The translations under genes were made by a program, and so were the position numbers. Positions 17,538 to 27,875 of a DNA stretch of 64,000 nucleotides are shown piece after piece. The first letter of the stretch is position 1; each line of letters opens with the position of its first letter. The notes beneath the pieces are model-generated. The model was not told the origin of the DNA. It saw only the letters and a list, made by a program, of their open reading frames with translations, and made no database searches. This DNA is from Candidatus Sulfopaludibacter sp. SbA3 (GTDB lineage: Bacteria > Pseudomonadota > Alphaproteobacteria > Caulobacterales > Hyphomonadaceae), in NCBI GenBank assembly GCA_945913285.1, contig CAMEDD010000005.1, positions 24,295 to 88,294 of the forward strand, written 5' to 3'.

Positions 17538-18497
17538 ATGTCGTCCCGCCACCTTGTCGATCCGGAACTCGCCGCTTTCCTGGAGGCTTTTCCGACAATG
17601 AACATCTCGGCGGAAAACATCGGGCTCATCCGTACCGCGCGGTCCGCGATGCTCGACCAGTTGCCTGCCTTCTCAGACGCGGTGAGCGTCGAGGAACGGC
17701 ACATCCCGGGGCCGAAGGGCGCGCCGCCCGTGCGCACCAAGATCTATCGGTGCAAGAACGCAGCTGCGCGGCGTCCGGCCATCCTGCACCTGCACGGCGG
17801 CGGCTATGTGATGGGCAATCCCGAGTTCATGGGGCCGCAATGCGCATTGTGGGCCGAGGCATTAGGCGCCGTGGTCGTGGCGCCGGCTTATCGTCTCGGG
17901 CCGGAAACCTCCTTTCCCGGCAACATCGAGGACGCCTATGCGGCGCTCGCCTGGACGATGGCGGAGGCCGACGCCCTCGGCATCGACACAGACAGGATTG
18001 CGGTTGCCGGAGAAAGCGCGGGCGGCGGGCTCGCAGCTGCGCTGGCCCTGCTCGTGCGCGACCGGGGCGAGTACAAGTTCTGCCACCAACAGCTGATCTT
18101 TCCGATGATCGACGACCGCACCGCCGTGCGCGCCGATCTGTCGGCGATGTATGGCGAGTTCGTCTGGACCAATGCGTCCAATCATTTCGGCTGGGCGGCG
18201 TTGCTCGGCAAGGCGCCCGGCAGTGAAGACGTGTCACCTTATGCGGCGGCGGCGCGGGCCGAAAACCTGGCAAACCTGCCACCGGTGTTCATGGCGACCG
18301 GCGCGCTCGACCTGTTTGCGGAAGAAAACCTCGATTACGCCAAACGCCTTATGGCGGCCGGTGTGCCGGTTGAACTGCACGTCTATCCAGGCGCGCCGCA
18401 TGCCTTCATGCAAGCGATCGATGCCGCCGTAACGAAAACCTACAGCCGCGACGCCATGAAGGCCTTGGCGCGCGGACTGGGTGTTGCGCCGCATTGA
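17538..18497 (+). CDS. Alpha/beta hydrolase, hormone-sensitive-lipase-type esterase
   Basis: 319 residues. The oxyanion motif HGGGYVMG and nucleophile motif GESAGGG identify the HSL esterase group. The Asp (ALDLFAEENLDY) and His (YPGAPHAFM) of the triad are in the expected C-terminal places. It hydrolyses short- to medium-chain esters in this family. The ATG was chosen because CGGAGG lies 8 nt before it; the longer in-frame extension has no ribosome site. Confidence 0.9.
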   Translation: MSSRHLVDPELAAFLEAFPTMNISAENIGLIRTARSAMLDQLPAFSDAVSVEERHIPGPKGAPPVRTKIYRCKNAAARRPAILHLHGGGYVMGNPEFMGPQCALWAEALGAVVVAPAYRLGPETSFPGNIEDAYAALAWTMAEADALGIDTDRIAVAGESAGGGLAAALALLVRDRGEYKFCHQQLIFPMIDDRTAVRADLSAMYGEFVWTNASNHFGWAALLGKAPGSEDVSPYAAAARAENLANLPPVFMATGALDLFAEENLDYAKRLMAAGVPVELHVYPGAPHAFMQAIDAAVTKTYSRDAMKALARGLGVAPH

Positions 18498-18575
18498 GGC
18501 GGCTGGGTCGTCCGCCTTGAAATGGCCGTGTACGTGTGGTGTCACTCAACGACGTTTGGGTGTGGGGAGCCGAAC

Positions 18576-20378
18576 ATGCGCCTCTGGATTGTCGGAGTGA
18601 TTCTGTTGGTGCTGGTCGGCGCAGGCGCCGGCACAGCCTTCTTTCTCCTCCAGCCCAAGCCGTCGAAATACCATCCCCAGTTCGGCACGGACTGCACGGC
18701 GCTTCTGACCCCGGCGACGGTGAACGCGGTCGACTGCGTGCGCGTCCTGTTCGGCACCAATCGCGAGCTCGCGCTTGACGGCAATGAGCCGGGGCTCAAT
18801 CAGGAAGCGGACGTCGAGGACGTGGAGTCGCGCAACGCGGGCCGGTTGAACCTCGGCCGCGCGGATGTCTGGCTGCCGAAACTCATTGAGGAGGGGGGCT
18901 CGCGCGACCGGGGCGAGACGCCGATCCTCAATGGCCCCCCGCCGGAGCAGCCGGACGAACTCGCCAAGTATGTTTTCCTGACGCGCATCACCAAAGCAGG
19001 CACCGACGCCTTCGTGACAGAGCTGGATCAGGCCGTGTCAGGCCGGCGCAGCGCGTCGGTTCTTCTGTTCGTGCACGGATTCAATACGCCGTTCGATGAT
19101 GCGCTGATCCGGTCGGCCCAACTTTCGGTTGACCTCTCGCGCCGCGGCGCCTTTGATGCCGGAGCACCGATGCTGTTCAGCTGGCCGTCGGCGGGCAAGG
19201 TGTCACTCGACAATTATCGCGGCGATCAGGCCCGGTCGCTCGAAGCCGCGCCCTACCTCGAAGAATTCCTCGATCTCATCACCGAAAATGGGAAGATCAA
19301 CCGGATCAACATCGTCGCCCACTCGATGGGTAACCGGATCCTGACCGAGGCGCTTCAGTCCTACGCCAAGGATTATCTTGAACGGCACGGCCGGGACGAT
19401 CTTGAGTTCCGGATCATTCTCGTCGCCGCTGATGTCGACCGTGACATCTTTGAAGCCACAACGGGTGTTCTCGATAACCTGCGCGCCAACGTGACGATCT
19501 ACACCTCGGATGCCGACCGGGCGCTGCACGTGTCGGAAATCGTGAACAGCAAGCTGCGGCTGGGCGACACGAACGGCGACAAGCCATTCATCCGCGCCGA
19601 TCCCTATTATGAGACGGTGGACGCCACCGGCATCGCTACGGAACTGTTCGGGCTCGGCCATAACTATTATTCGGACAACCCGTTCATTCTCGGCGACATC
19701 CACTGCGCGATGGCCGAGGCGAATCCGGAACTGCGCGCACTTGAGCGCCGCCGCTATGGCAACATTCCCGATGGGTCTGAGTACTTCCGGCTGAACGCCA
19801 AGATCGATCTGGGCGACAAGGAATGTTCCTTGTTCCGGGATGCCTTCCCTCTGACGGACGTCAGCGAGGCCCCAGAGCCGGTCTTTGCACCTGCGGCTGC
19901 GCCCGCTCCGCCTGTCAAGCGCAGCGCGCCGCGCAGTCAGGAATTGCCGCAGGTTGGGGCTGAGCCGCCACCGCCCGTGATTGTCGGTTCCAGTCCGCCG
20001 CCTGTCGCAGAACCGCCTCCGGCCCCACCTGCCATGGAAGCCAGACCAGAAGTTCCTCAACCGGTCGAGATCGTCCTGCAGGTTCCGGATCGTGAGGCGT
20101 TTAATGCCAGCATACTGGCCGAACAGCTCCGTCCGGCGCTGACTGAGGCGAGCCCGGTTTTGATCGAGATCAGGGCGTACACCAACGGCGAGGGAGAACG
20201 AGATGACAATCTCGCGCTCAGTCAGCGCTGGGCAAACGCGCTTCGCGACCGTCTCGTGAGTGAGGGGATCGCGGCGGGTATCGTGTCGGCGACCGGCTTT
20301 GGCGAAGACATGCCGGCCGCGGACGACCCCGGTGCGATCGAGAATCAGCGGATCGTCGTGTTCATCCGGTATGAGTGA
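18576..20378 (+). CDS. Membrane-anchored DUF900 hydrolase fused to an OmpA-like domain
   Basis: 600 residues in three parts. A single N-terminal transmembrane or signal helix (about 3-25) is followed by an alpha/beta hydrolase of the DUF900 type (about 50-390) with VLLFVHGFNTPFDDAL and the nucleophile motif AHSMGNRI. A proline-rich linker (about 435-505) leads to a C-terminal OmpA-like domain (about 510-600; IRAYTNGEGERDDNLALSQR) that in other proteins binds peptidoglycan. This predicts an esterase tethered near the cell wall. The substrate is unknown. The OmpA part looks divergent, so wall binding is an inference. Confidence 0.8.
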   Translation: MRLWIVGVILLVLVGAGAGTAFFLLQPKPSKYHPQFGTDCTALLTPATVNAVDCVRVLFGTNRELALDGNEPGLNQEADVEDVESRNAGRLNLGRADVWLPKLIEEGGSRDRGETPILNGPPPEQPDELAKYVFLTRITKAGTDAFVTELDQAVSGRRSASVLLFVHGFNTPFDDALIRSAQLSVDLSRRGAFDAGAPMLFSWPSAGKVSLDNYRGDQARSLEAAPYLEEFLDLITENGKINRINIVAHSMGNRILTEALQSYAKDYLERHGRDDLEFRIILVAADVDRDIFEATTGVLDNLRANVTIYTSDADRALHVSEIVNSKLRLGDTNGDKPFIRADPYYETVDATGIATELFGLGHNYYSDNPFILGDIHCAMAEANPELRALERRRYGNIPDGSEYFRLNAKIDLGDKECSLFRDAFPLTDVSEAPEPVFAPAAAPAPPVKRSAPRSQELPQVGAEPPPPVIVGSSPPPVAEPPPAPPAMEARPEVPQPVEIVLQVPDREAFNASILAEQLRPALTEASPVLIEIRAYTNGEGERDDNLALSQRWANALRDRLVSEGIAAGIVSATGFGEDMPAADDPGAIENQRIVVFIRYE

Positions 20379-20384
20379 GGCAGA

Positions 20385-20849
20385 CTAGGTCGCTGCGCGC
20401 AGCATCCAGGCCGTCTTCTCGGCGATCTGCGCGCGCTGTGTGAACAGGTCGACCGTCACCGGATCATTGTTCTTCTCGGCCACCTTGATGCCGGCCTTTG
20501 CGGCCTTGCTTACGGCCTCGTGTCCGGCCGCCAGGTGTTTCACCATGTCGGCAGCTTCCGGCACGCCATTGTCCGGCTTGATCGTGGCATGTTCCAGCAT
20601 TTCTCCGGAGGAGCCGGGCGCAAAGTGGCCGACGGCGCGAATGCGCTCGGCGATCAGGTCGAGGGCGAGCCAGAGCTCGTTGTATTGCGCCATGAACATG
20701 GTGTGCAGTTCATTGAAGCGCGGGCCGGTCACATTCCAGTGGTAGCCGTGTGTTTTGGTGTAGAGCGCGTAGGTCTCGCTCAGAAGCACCTTCAGGGCTT
20801 GCGCGGAGGATGTACGGGCCGTGTCGGTCAGTCCGATGTCGATAGACAT
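20385..20849 (-). CDS. dps: Dps-family ferritin-like DNA-protection protein
   Basis: 154 residues from the second ATG, which has GAAAGGA at 8 nt; a first ATG three codons upstream sits directly on that site. The core contains HGYHWNVTGPRFNELHTMF and ELWLALDLIAERIRAVG, holding the His, Asp and Glu ligands of the inter-subunit ferroxidase site. Dps dodecamers oxidise and store iron using peroxide and protect DNA in stress. The short N-terminus lacks a strongly basic tail, so DNA binding may be weak. Confidence 0.9.
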   Translation of the reverse strand: MSIDIGLTDTARTSSAQALKVLLSETYALYTKTHGYHWNVTGPRFNELHTMFMAQYNELWLALDLIAERIRAVGHFAPGSSGEMLEHATIKPDNGVPEAADMVKHLAAGHEAVSKAAKAGIKVAEKNNDPVTVDLFTQRAQIAEKTAWMLRAAT

Positions 20850-20947
20850 GTCTTGCATCCTTTCAGGGTCGGTTCGCTTTGGCCGGATGCGGGGCGTTGG
20901 CCAGCACCGTTCAAATCCGAAACGCGGCTCTGTCCGATTGGTTCCCT

Positions 20948-22270
<1,323 letters not shown>

Positions 22271-22383
22271 TTAAAGCCAGGGCGGCAAGTTTCAAGGAAG
22301 CTTTCGCGCAAACGTAAATTCTCAGGCGCATTTCATTCATCGGGGCGGGGACTTCGGGCCGTTGGGCGGGCCGGGAGGTCAGA

Positions 22384-22671
22384 ATGATACCTGGGATGTG
22401 GAAGGTGCGCCTCGACGCTGCGTTGAGCGCCGCCGCGCGCGACGTGGGCGACATGACGCGCCAGGCGCGGGTGTTCATTGCCAGCCTCGATACGGCCGAA
22501 CGCCTGGTCCTGATCGGGCTTGCGCTGATCGGTGCGCTTTACCTGTTGCTGGACCAGTTTGACGCGGACAAGGACACAAAGCTGGCGAATGGCCGGTTCG
22601 TCGGGATCCTGTTTGCTTTGACTGCCATCGCGACCGGCCTCGGCTGGGCGATCTCGGGCCGGAGTGCCTGA
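22384..22671 (+). CDS. Small two-helix membrane protein
   Basis: 95 residues with an amphipathic N-terminus and two transmembrane segments (about 40-56 and 70-90). GGGAGG precedes the ATG. It ends 40 bp before uvrC in the same direction, so it may share the uvrC transcript. No family recognised. Confidence 0.65.
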   Translation: MIPGMWKVRLDAALSAAARDVGDMTRQARVFIASLDTAERLVLIGLALIGALYLLLDQFDADKDTKLANGRFVGILFALTAIATGLGWAISGRSA

Positions 22672-22711
22672 CGCCCTTCCAGCACCTGCCCGGGTCGACT
22701 ATCTCTGGGGC

Positions 22712-24586
22712 ATGAGCGAGAATCAGGCTGGCGCCGCGCCGCTGCGCGGGGTCGACGTCATCAAGGATAACCTGTCACGGCTGCCCTCCAGGCCGGGTGT
22801 GTACCGTATGTTCGGCGATGCCGACGAGGTCCTTTACGTGGGCAAGGCCCGCGACCTGAAGGCCCGCGTCTCTAACTATGTGCGTCTTGGTGGGCACACG
22901 CAGCGCATTGCGCGAATGATCCTGCAGACGCGGCGGATGGAATTCGTCGTTACCGAAAGCGAGACCGAGGCGCTGCTCCTCGAGGCGAGCCTCGTCAAAT
23001 CGCTGAAGCCGCGCTTCAACGTGCTGCTGCGCGACGACAAGTCGTTTCCCTATATCCTGATCCGCCGCAATCATGAGGCGCCGCAGATCAAGAAGTATCG
23101 TGGCTCCAAGCAGGACGAGGGCGATTATTTCGGCCCCTTCGCCAGCGCGGGAGCCGTGATGCGCACGCTCGACACGCTGCAGAAGGCCTTCCTGCTGCGC
23201 ACATGCGAGGACAGCGTTTATTCCGCCCGCACGCGCCCCTGCATGCTGCACCAGATCAAGCGCTGCGCCGCGCCCTGCGTCGGGCTGATCTCACACGAGG
23301 ACTATACCGAACTCGCCAATGAAGCCGCCGACTTTTTGCGTGGCAAGGGCGCAGACCTTCAAAAGCGACTCGCCGCCGAAATGGAAGCCGCCGCCGAAGC
23401 GATGGAGTTTGAAAATGCGGCCCGTCTGCGCGACCGCATCCGCGCGCTGGCGCACGTGCGCGCCACGCAGGACGTGAACCCGGATGGCATCGAGGAAGCG
23501 GACGTCTTCGCGATCGCAGTGGATGGCGGCGTCTCCTGCGTGCAGGTCTTTTTCATCCGGGCAGGCCAGAACTGGGGCGCGACCGTTCACTTTCCCCGCC
23601 ATGAGCGTGATCAGGGGGCGGAGGAAATCCTCGCCGCGTTCCTTGTCCAGTTCTACGACAAACGCCCACCGCCGCGCCTCATCCTCGTCAACGAGCTGCC
23701 CGAGCAGGCCGAGCTGATCGCCGAAGCGCTCAGCCTGAAAGCAGCGCGCAAGATCGAACTGCGCAGGCCCGAGCGCGGCGCCAAGCGCGACCTGCTCACG
23801 CAGGCGGAGCGGAACGCGGCCGAAGCGCTCACACGCAAGCTGTCAGAAACCGCCAGTCAGGAACGACTGCTGCTGGAAGTGCAGAAAGTCTTCGAGCTTC
23901 CGGAAGTTCCCGAACGCATTGAAGTCTACGACAACTCCCACATCCAGGGCACGAACGCGGTCGGCGGGATGGTCGTGGCGGGCCCTGAAGGTTTCCGCAA
24001 GCAGGCCTACCGGAAGTTCAATATCAAGGACATAGAGATCACGCCCGGTGATGATTTCGGCATGATGCGCGAAGTCATGCGCCGCCGTTTCGCCCGCGCG
24101 CTCAAGGAACGCGAAGCCGGCCATGACCATGACTGGCCGGACCTCGTGCTGATCGATGGCGGCCTCGGCCAGCTGAACGCCACGATCGAAACCCTCGCCG
24201 AACTTGGTCTGACCCCGGATGATGTCACTCTTGTCTCCATCGCCAAGGGCGTAGACCGGAATGCCGGCCGCGAGCAGTTCTTCCGACCCGGCCGCGCGCC
24301 CTTTAAGCTGCCGGAAAATGCGCCCGTCCTTTACTACCTCCAGCGCCTGCGCGATGAGGCCCACCGCTGGGCGATCGGCGCCCACCGCCAGAAGCGCGCC
24401 GCCGAAGCGGCCCGCTCGCCGCTCGACGAAATCGAGGGCATCGGCCCCACGCGTAAGAAAGCGCTGCTGCACCATTTCGGTTCCGCCCGCGGCGTCTCGC
24501 GCGCGAAGGTCGCTGACCTGATGCAGGTCGAAGGCGTGAACGAAGGCCTCGCCGTGCGCATCCACGGACATTTCAACGGCGGCTGA
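22712..24586 (+). CDS. uvrC: Excinuclease ABC subunit C
   Basis: 624 residues, normal length. The N-terminal GIY-YIG nuclease domain ([18 protein letters not shown]) makes the 3' incision, the UVR motif is near residue 215-250, and the RNase-H-like domain includes [18 protein letters not shown] and [13 protein letters not shown] for the 5' incision. A helix-hairpin-helix pair closes the protein ([17 protein letters not shown]). It works with UvrAB in nucleotide excision repair. The chosen ATG gives [13 protein letters not shown]. Confidence 0.97.
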   Translation: MSENQAGAAPLRGVDVIKDNLSRLPSRPGVYRMFGDADEVLYVGKARDLKARVSNYVRLGGHTQRIARMILQTRRMEFVVTESETEALLLEASLVKSLKPRFNVLLRDDKSFPYILIRRNHEAPQIKKYRGSKQDEGDYFGPFASAGAVMRTLDTLQKAFLLRTCEDSVYSARTRPCMLHQIKRCAAPCVGLISHEDYTELANEAADFLRGKGADLQKRLAAEMEAAAEAMEFENAARLRDRIRALAHVRATQDVNPDGIEEADVFAIAVDGGVSCVQVFFIRAGQNWGATVHFPRHERDQGAEEILAAFLVQFYDKRPPPRLILVNELPEQAELIAEALSLKAARKIELRRPERGAKRDLLTQAERNAAEALTRKLSETASQERLLLEVQKVFELPEVPERIEVYDNSHIQGTNAVGGMVVAGPEGFRKQAYRKFNIKDIEITPGDDFGMMREVMRRRFARALKEREAGHDHDWPDLVLIDGGLGQLNATIETLAELGLTPDDVTLVSIAKGVDRNAGREQFFRPGRAPFKLPENAPVLYYLQRLRDEAHRWAIGAHRQKRAAEAARSPLDEIEGIGPTRKKALLHHFGSARGVSRAKVADLMQVEGVNEGLAVRIHGHFNGG

Positions 24587-24616
24587 CCCGTTAATGCCCC
24601 TTAACGTTATTGGGGC

Positions 24617-24645
24617 TTACGCCGGGGGTCCGGATCACCTATATT
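24617..24645 (+). promoter_or_regulatory. Predicted ssrA promoter
   Basis: A good -10 box TATATT (24640-24645) lies 17 bp after a weak -35 TTACGC (24617-24622). It falls between the uvrC stop and the acceptor piece of tmRNA. Confidence 0.4.
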
Positions 24646-24651
24646 CAAAAG

Positions 24652-24956
24652 GTCTTCGGACTATGGCGATAAATGCGCGTGTAATAAGCGGCTCGGACCC
24701 GGGGGCGGTACCCGGCAGCTCCACCAAAAGACGGCTCGTGTAGCCGTTTCCTGATGGGGCTGAAATAGTGTCGACGGACGTGTAAAGACGAGGCTTTCGC
24801 TCGCTTGAGCTGCGTTAGAAGCTCAAAAGCAAATAGTTGCAAACGACAACTTTGCTGAGGGCGAACTGCTCGCCGCGTAAGCGGTGACGGTTTTTCCGAC
24901 CTAAGTCCTCCGGTTTCAGACCCGGAGGCGGGGCCCGGGGGCGCCTGGCAACAGAA
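24652..24956 (+). ncRNA. ssrA: Circularly permuted, two-piece tmRNA
   Basis: The acceptor piece comes first. Its T-arm is a 5-bp stem CCGGG/CCCGG with a 7-nt loop (24699-24715), then CAGCTCC, a discriminator A and CCA ending at 24726. After a 29-nt spacer with the hairpin ACGGCT/AGCCGT, the coding piece begins GGGGCTG at 24756. CAGCTCC and GGGGCTG form a 7-bp acceptor stem with G-U at the third pair, the alanine identity element. The tag frame starts at GCA 24839-24841 and reads ANDNFAEGELLAA, stop TAA 24878-24880. The spacer is removed in this class, giving two RNA chains. Outer ends are approximate. Confidence 0.95.
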
Positions 24957-24970
24957 GCCCCCACTTTTCC
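24937..24970 (+). terminator. Terminator of ssrA
   Basis: The stem GGGGGC/GCCCCC (24937-24942 and 24957-24962) is followed by ACTTTTCC. Confidence 0.6.
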
Positions 24971-24983
24971 TGTCATTGTCAGC

Positions 24984-25655
24984 CTAAAGAAGGATCGTGC
25001 CCTTGCCGTCCTTCTCCATTGCGCGGATGTAGGACGGATATTCCCGCATTTGTTTCAGGAACCGGTGCGCGTTTGGATACGTGGCGGCGTCCATACCCGC
25101 GCGATGCGCGGCGAGTTCCATCGAATAGCCCATTACGATATCGGCCGCTGTCAGCGTGTCGCCAGCGAACCATTTCGACTGGCCGAGCGCCTTTTCGATC
25201 TCGCCCATGAGCGCCCTGAGACGTGGCCCGAAGAAGGCGGCATCCAGCGCGCCGACCAGACCCTTCGCCACAGAGCGCACCAGGAAAGGCGAGCGCGTCG
25301 TCAGCGCCATCATGACGAACTTGTTGGTCAGGAGCGGTTGAAGACTGCCCTGCGAGGTGTGGAACCAGAAGAGATACGCCGCGCGGTTTGCCGCTCCGGG
25401 TTTCGGGCGCAGCGGGCTGTCGGGCTGGCCGTCGAGGATATAGTCGATGATGGCATTGGTTTCGGCGAGCGTCACGGCGCCATCGGTGATCACCGGCGCC
25501 GTGCCGAGCGGCGAGACAGCCTTATACGCCGCCGGCGCGAGGCGCGTATTTGGGTCACGGTCATAGAGCTTGATCTCGTAAGGCACGCCGAGTTCTTCGA
25601 GCAGCCACAGGACCCGAATCGACTGGGATTTTTCCAGGTGGTGCAGCGTAATCAT
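24984..25655 (-). CDS. Glutathione S-transferase family protein
   Basis: 223 residues. The thioredoxin-like N-terminal domain begins MITLHHLEKSQSIRVLWLLE and contains the cis-Pro turn (GTAPVITDGAVTLAETNAII), followed by an all-helical domain. It probably conjugates or isomerises electrophiles with glutathione in the cytoplasm; the active-site Ser is likely in the SQSIR segment. It is convergent with tmRNA. Confidence 0.9.
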   Translation of the reverse strand: MITLHHLEKSQSIRVLWLLEELGVPYEIKLYDRDPNTRLAPAAYKAVSPLGTAPVITDGAVTLAETNAIIDYILDGQPDSPLRPKPGAANRAAYLFWFHTSQGSLQPLLTNKFVMMALTTRSPFLVRSVAKGLVGALDAAFFGPRLRALMGEIEKALGQSKWFAGDTLTAADIVMGYSMELAAHRAGMDAATYPNAHRFLKQMREYPSYIRAMEKDGKGTILL

Positions 25656-25758
25656 GGACGTCCCTTCGTGCGGAAGTTGCTGCGCCCTACCTAAGGCAGG
25701 GCGCGCAGGTCGGCCAGTGCTTTTGCCGGAGCAGCCGCAGGCTGCACCCTTTCGCCGG

Positions 25759-27726
25759 TCAATTGGGCGGTTTTGGCCCCAGGATTTCCTGCAGGAAAAG
25801 GGTTTCTGCCTCGCGCTGCGCTTCCCGGTTCGATTTCTTGCGGAAGCCGTGACCTTCGTCCAGCGCCATCAGGAAGCCGGTCTTGACCCCGTTCGCCTTG
25901 ACGGCCGCCAGGATCTGCTCGGCTTCAGTGTAAGGTACGCGCGGATCATTATAGCCCTGGATGATCAGCAGCGGCTTGGTGATCTTCGACGCATTCTTCA
26001 GCGGGGAAATCTGGTCGAAGAAGGCCGCGACCACGGGATCGCGTTCATCGCCGTATTCCACACGGCGCAGGTCGACCCGGTAGCCTTCTGTATTTCCCAG
26101 GAATGTTTTGAAGTCCGAGATGCCGACGATATCGACGCCGCCGGCCAGCCGGTCGCCATAGTCGATCATCGAAGCGAGCACCATGTAGCCGCCATACGAG
26201 CCGCCATGCACGACGACTTTAGACGCTTCGAGCTGCGGCTGGGTGGCAATCCAGTCGAGCAGCGCGCCGATATCCTCGACGGACTTCTTCCGGTTCAGGC
26301 CATTGTCGAGTGACACATAGGTTTTTCCGTACCCCGACGAGCCGCGCACATTCGGCACGATGACCGCAATGCCCAGTTCCTTCGCCCAGTATTGATAGGT
26401 GGAGGAGAAGCCCGGGCGCGACTGGCTTTCCGGTCCGCCGTGAATGGAGATGATGACGGGGTGCGGGCCGTCGCCTTCCGGCATGTAGGCGAAGGCTGGG
26501 ATGTCCATGCCCTCTGCGTTCTTGTAGGCGAACACCTCGGGCGAAATGAAGGTCCCGGTATTGAGACCTCCGGTTTCGGCCTCCGTCCAGCGCGTAAGGT
26601 TCAGGGTCGCCGCGTCAAACGACCAGGCATCCGCCGGGCTCGTTGCGCCATTGAACGTGAAGCCGATCTGCGAACCGTTCGGCGAGAAGACGAGGCCGCT
26701 CGCGATGCCCACTGGCAGGGTCGGGCCGGGACGGACCTGCCCGCTGGCCACATCCAGCAGCCGGATCGTGCCAAGCCCGTTCTCGTTGATCGTGAACGCC
26801 ACGGTTTTCTCGTCGGGCGACAGGGTCCAGTCGGACACGTCCCAGCCGATCTTGTCGGTGTAGTTCTTGAGTTTGCCATCCTTCGAGATGCGCACGAGGT
26901 TCTGGAACTCGCTGTCCTTGTCCGTGGCCGTCAGCACCGATCCATCCGGCAGCAGCGCAGCGCCGGAATAGGCGACGTCGTCGTCGGCGTTGATTTCGGT
27001 CAGCGTACCGGTCGCCACGTCGAGGCTGTAGATGTGGCTTTTGGCAATCGATACATAGCGCTGCAGCAGCAGGGTCTTGCCGTCCGCCGACCAGTCCACC
27101 GGGCCAATCGCGCCCTCGCCTTCGAGCAACACGCGGGCTGACGCCGGGTTGCCAATCATGATATCATTGTTCGGATCGCCGGCATTCGTGCGCGCCCACG
27201 CGACCTGCTTGCCATCGTCAGACCAGAGCGCGCTGCCATTGCGGGTGCCAGGCCCGGAGAATTGGGTGATCTCGCCCGTTTTCGAATCGAACCGGAAGGA
27301 CTGGAAATACTCGTCCCCGCCGCTGTCCTTGCCGAAAAGGAAGGCGCCCCCCTTGGGGCTCATGTCGGCGCCGCTCACGGCGTCCGTGTAGAACGTCAGC
27401 TGCCGGCGCGCGCCGCCGGGGAAGCGCACTTCATGGATCTGGCTGACATCGGCAAACCGCGTTGAGATGAGGATGCCGCCTTCGCCGGTCCAGTCCTGAA
27501 ACCCGTGGCCGCGGACGTTCTCATAGCGCGCCAGACGCTCCTTCAGTTGTGGCGATGCAGCCGCAATCCCTTCGAAAACAAGGTTGCCGCGCGCCTCGCG
27601 GCCGGCTGCGGGCGAAGCAGCCTCAGTCGCGGCGGGCTTAGGCGTTGCTCCTGTTTGCGCACAAGCGACGAATGCCAGGGCGGACAGTCCGATGAGCAGG
27701 GGGCGGATCGGCAGCGGGCTCGTCAT
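25759..27726 (-). CDS. S9-family (prolyl oligopeptidase-type) peptidase, lipoprotein
   Basis: 655 residues. The ATG at 27726 has AAGGAG 6 nt upstream and starts a lipoprotein signal (LAFVAC). The middle is a beta-propeller (repeats such as PVDWSADGKTLLLQRY and WTLSPDEKTVAFTINENG). The C-terminal alpha/beta hydrolase has Ser in HGGSYGGYM, Asp in YNDPRVPYTEAEQ and His in DEGHGFRKKSNR. It is a dipeptidyl or oligopeptidase acting in the periplasm on imported peptides. Specificity is not readable. Confidence 0.92.
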   Translation of the reverse strand: MTSPLPIRPLLIGLSALAFVACAQTGATPKPAATEAASPAAGREARGNLVFEGIAAASPQLKERLARYENVRGHGFQDWTGEGGILISTRFADVSQIHEVRFPGGARRQLTFYTDAVSGADMSPKGGAFLFGKDSGGDEYFQSFRFDSKTGEITQFSGPGTRNGSALWSDDGKQVAWARTNAGDPNNDIMIGNPASARVLLEGEGAIGPVDWSADGKTLLLQRYVSIAKSHIYSLDVATGTLTEINADDDVAYSGAALLPDGSVLTATDKDSEFQNLVRISKDGKLKNYTDKIGWDVSDWTLSPDEKTVAFTINENGLGTIRLLDVASGQVRPGPTLPVGIASGLVFSPNGSQIGFTFNGATSPADAWSFDAATLNLTRWTEAETGGLNTGTFISPEVFAYKNAEGMDIPAFAYMPEGDGPHPVIISIHGGPESQSRPGFSSTYQYWAKELGIAVIVPNVRGSSGYGKTYVSLDNGLNRKKSVEDIGALLDWIATQPQLEASKVVVHGGSYGGYMVLASMIDYGDRLAGGVDIVGISDFKTFLGNTEGYRVDLRRVEYGDERDPVVAAFFDQISPLKNASKITKPLLIIQGYNDPRVPYTEAEQILAAVKANGVKTGFLMALDEGHGFRKKSNREAQREAETLFLQEILGPKPPN

Positions 27727-27875
27727 GGGCATCTCCTTGGAGTTTTTCGTGTTCTCATTTTCTAGAGCGTTTGCGGCGCGCGTCACGCAAATTCGGGTGC
27801 GCGCCGTCACAAGTATGTGGCATTCGGGAACTAAGCCCGGCAAAGCCAATACTCGGTTCGCCAGCGGAGCAGACG

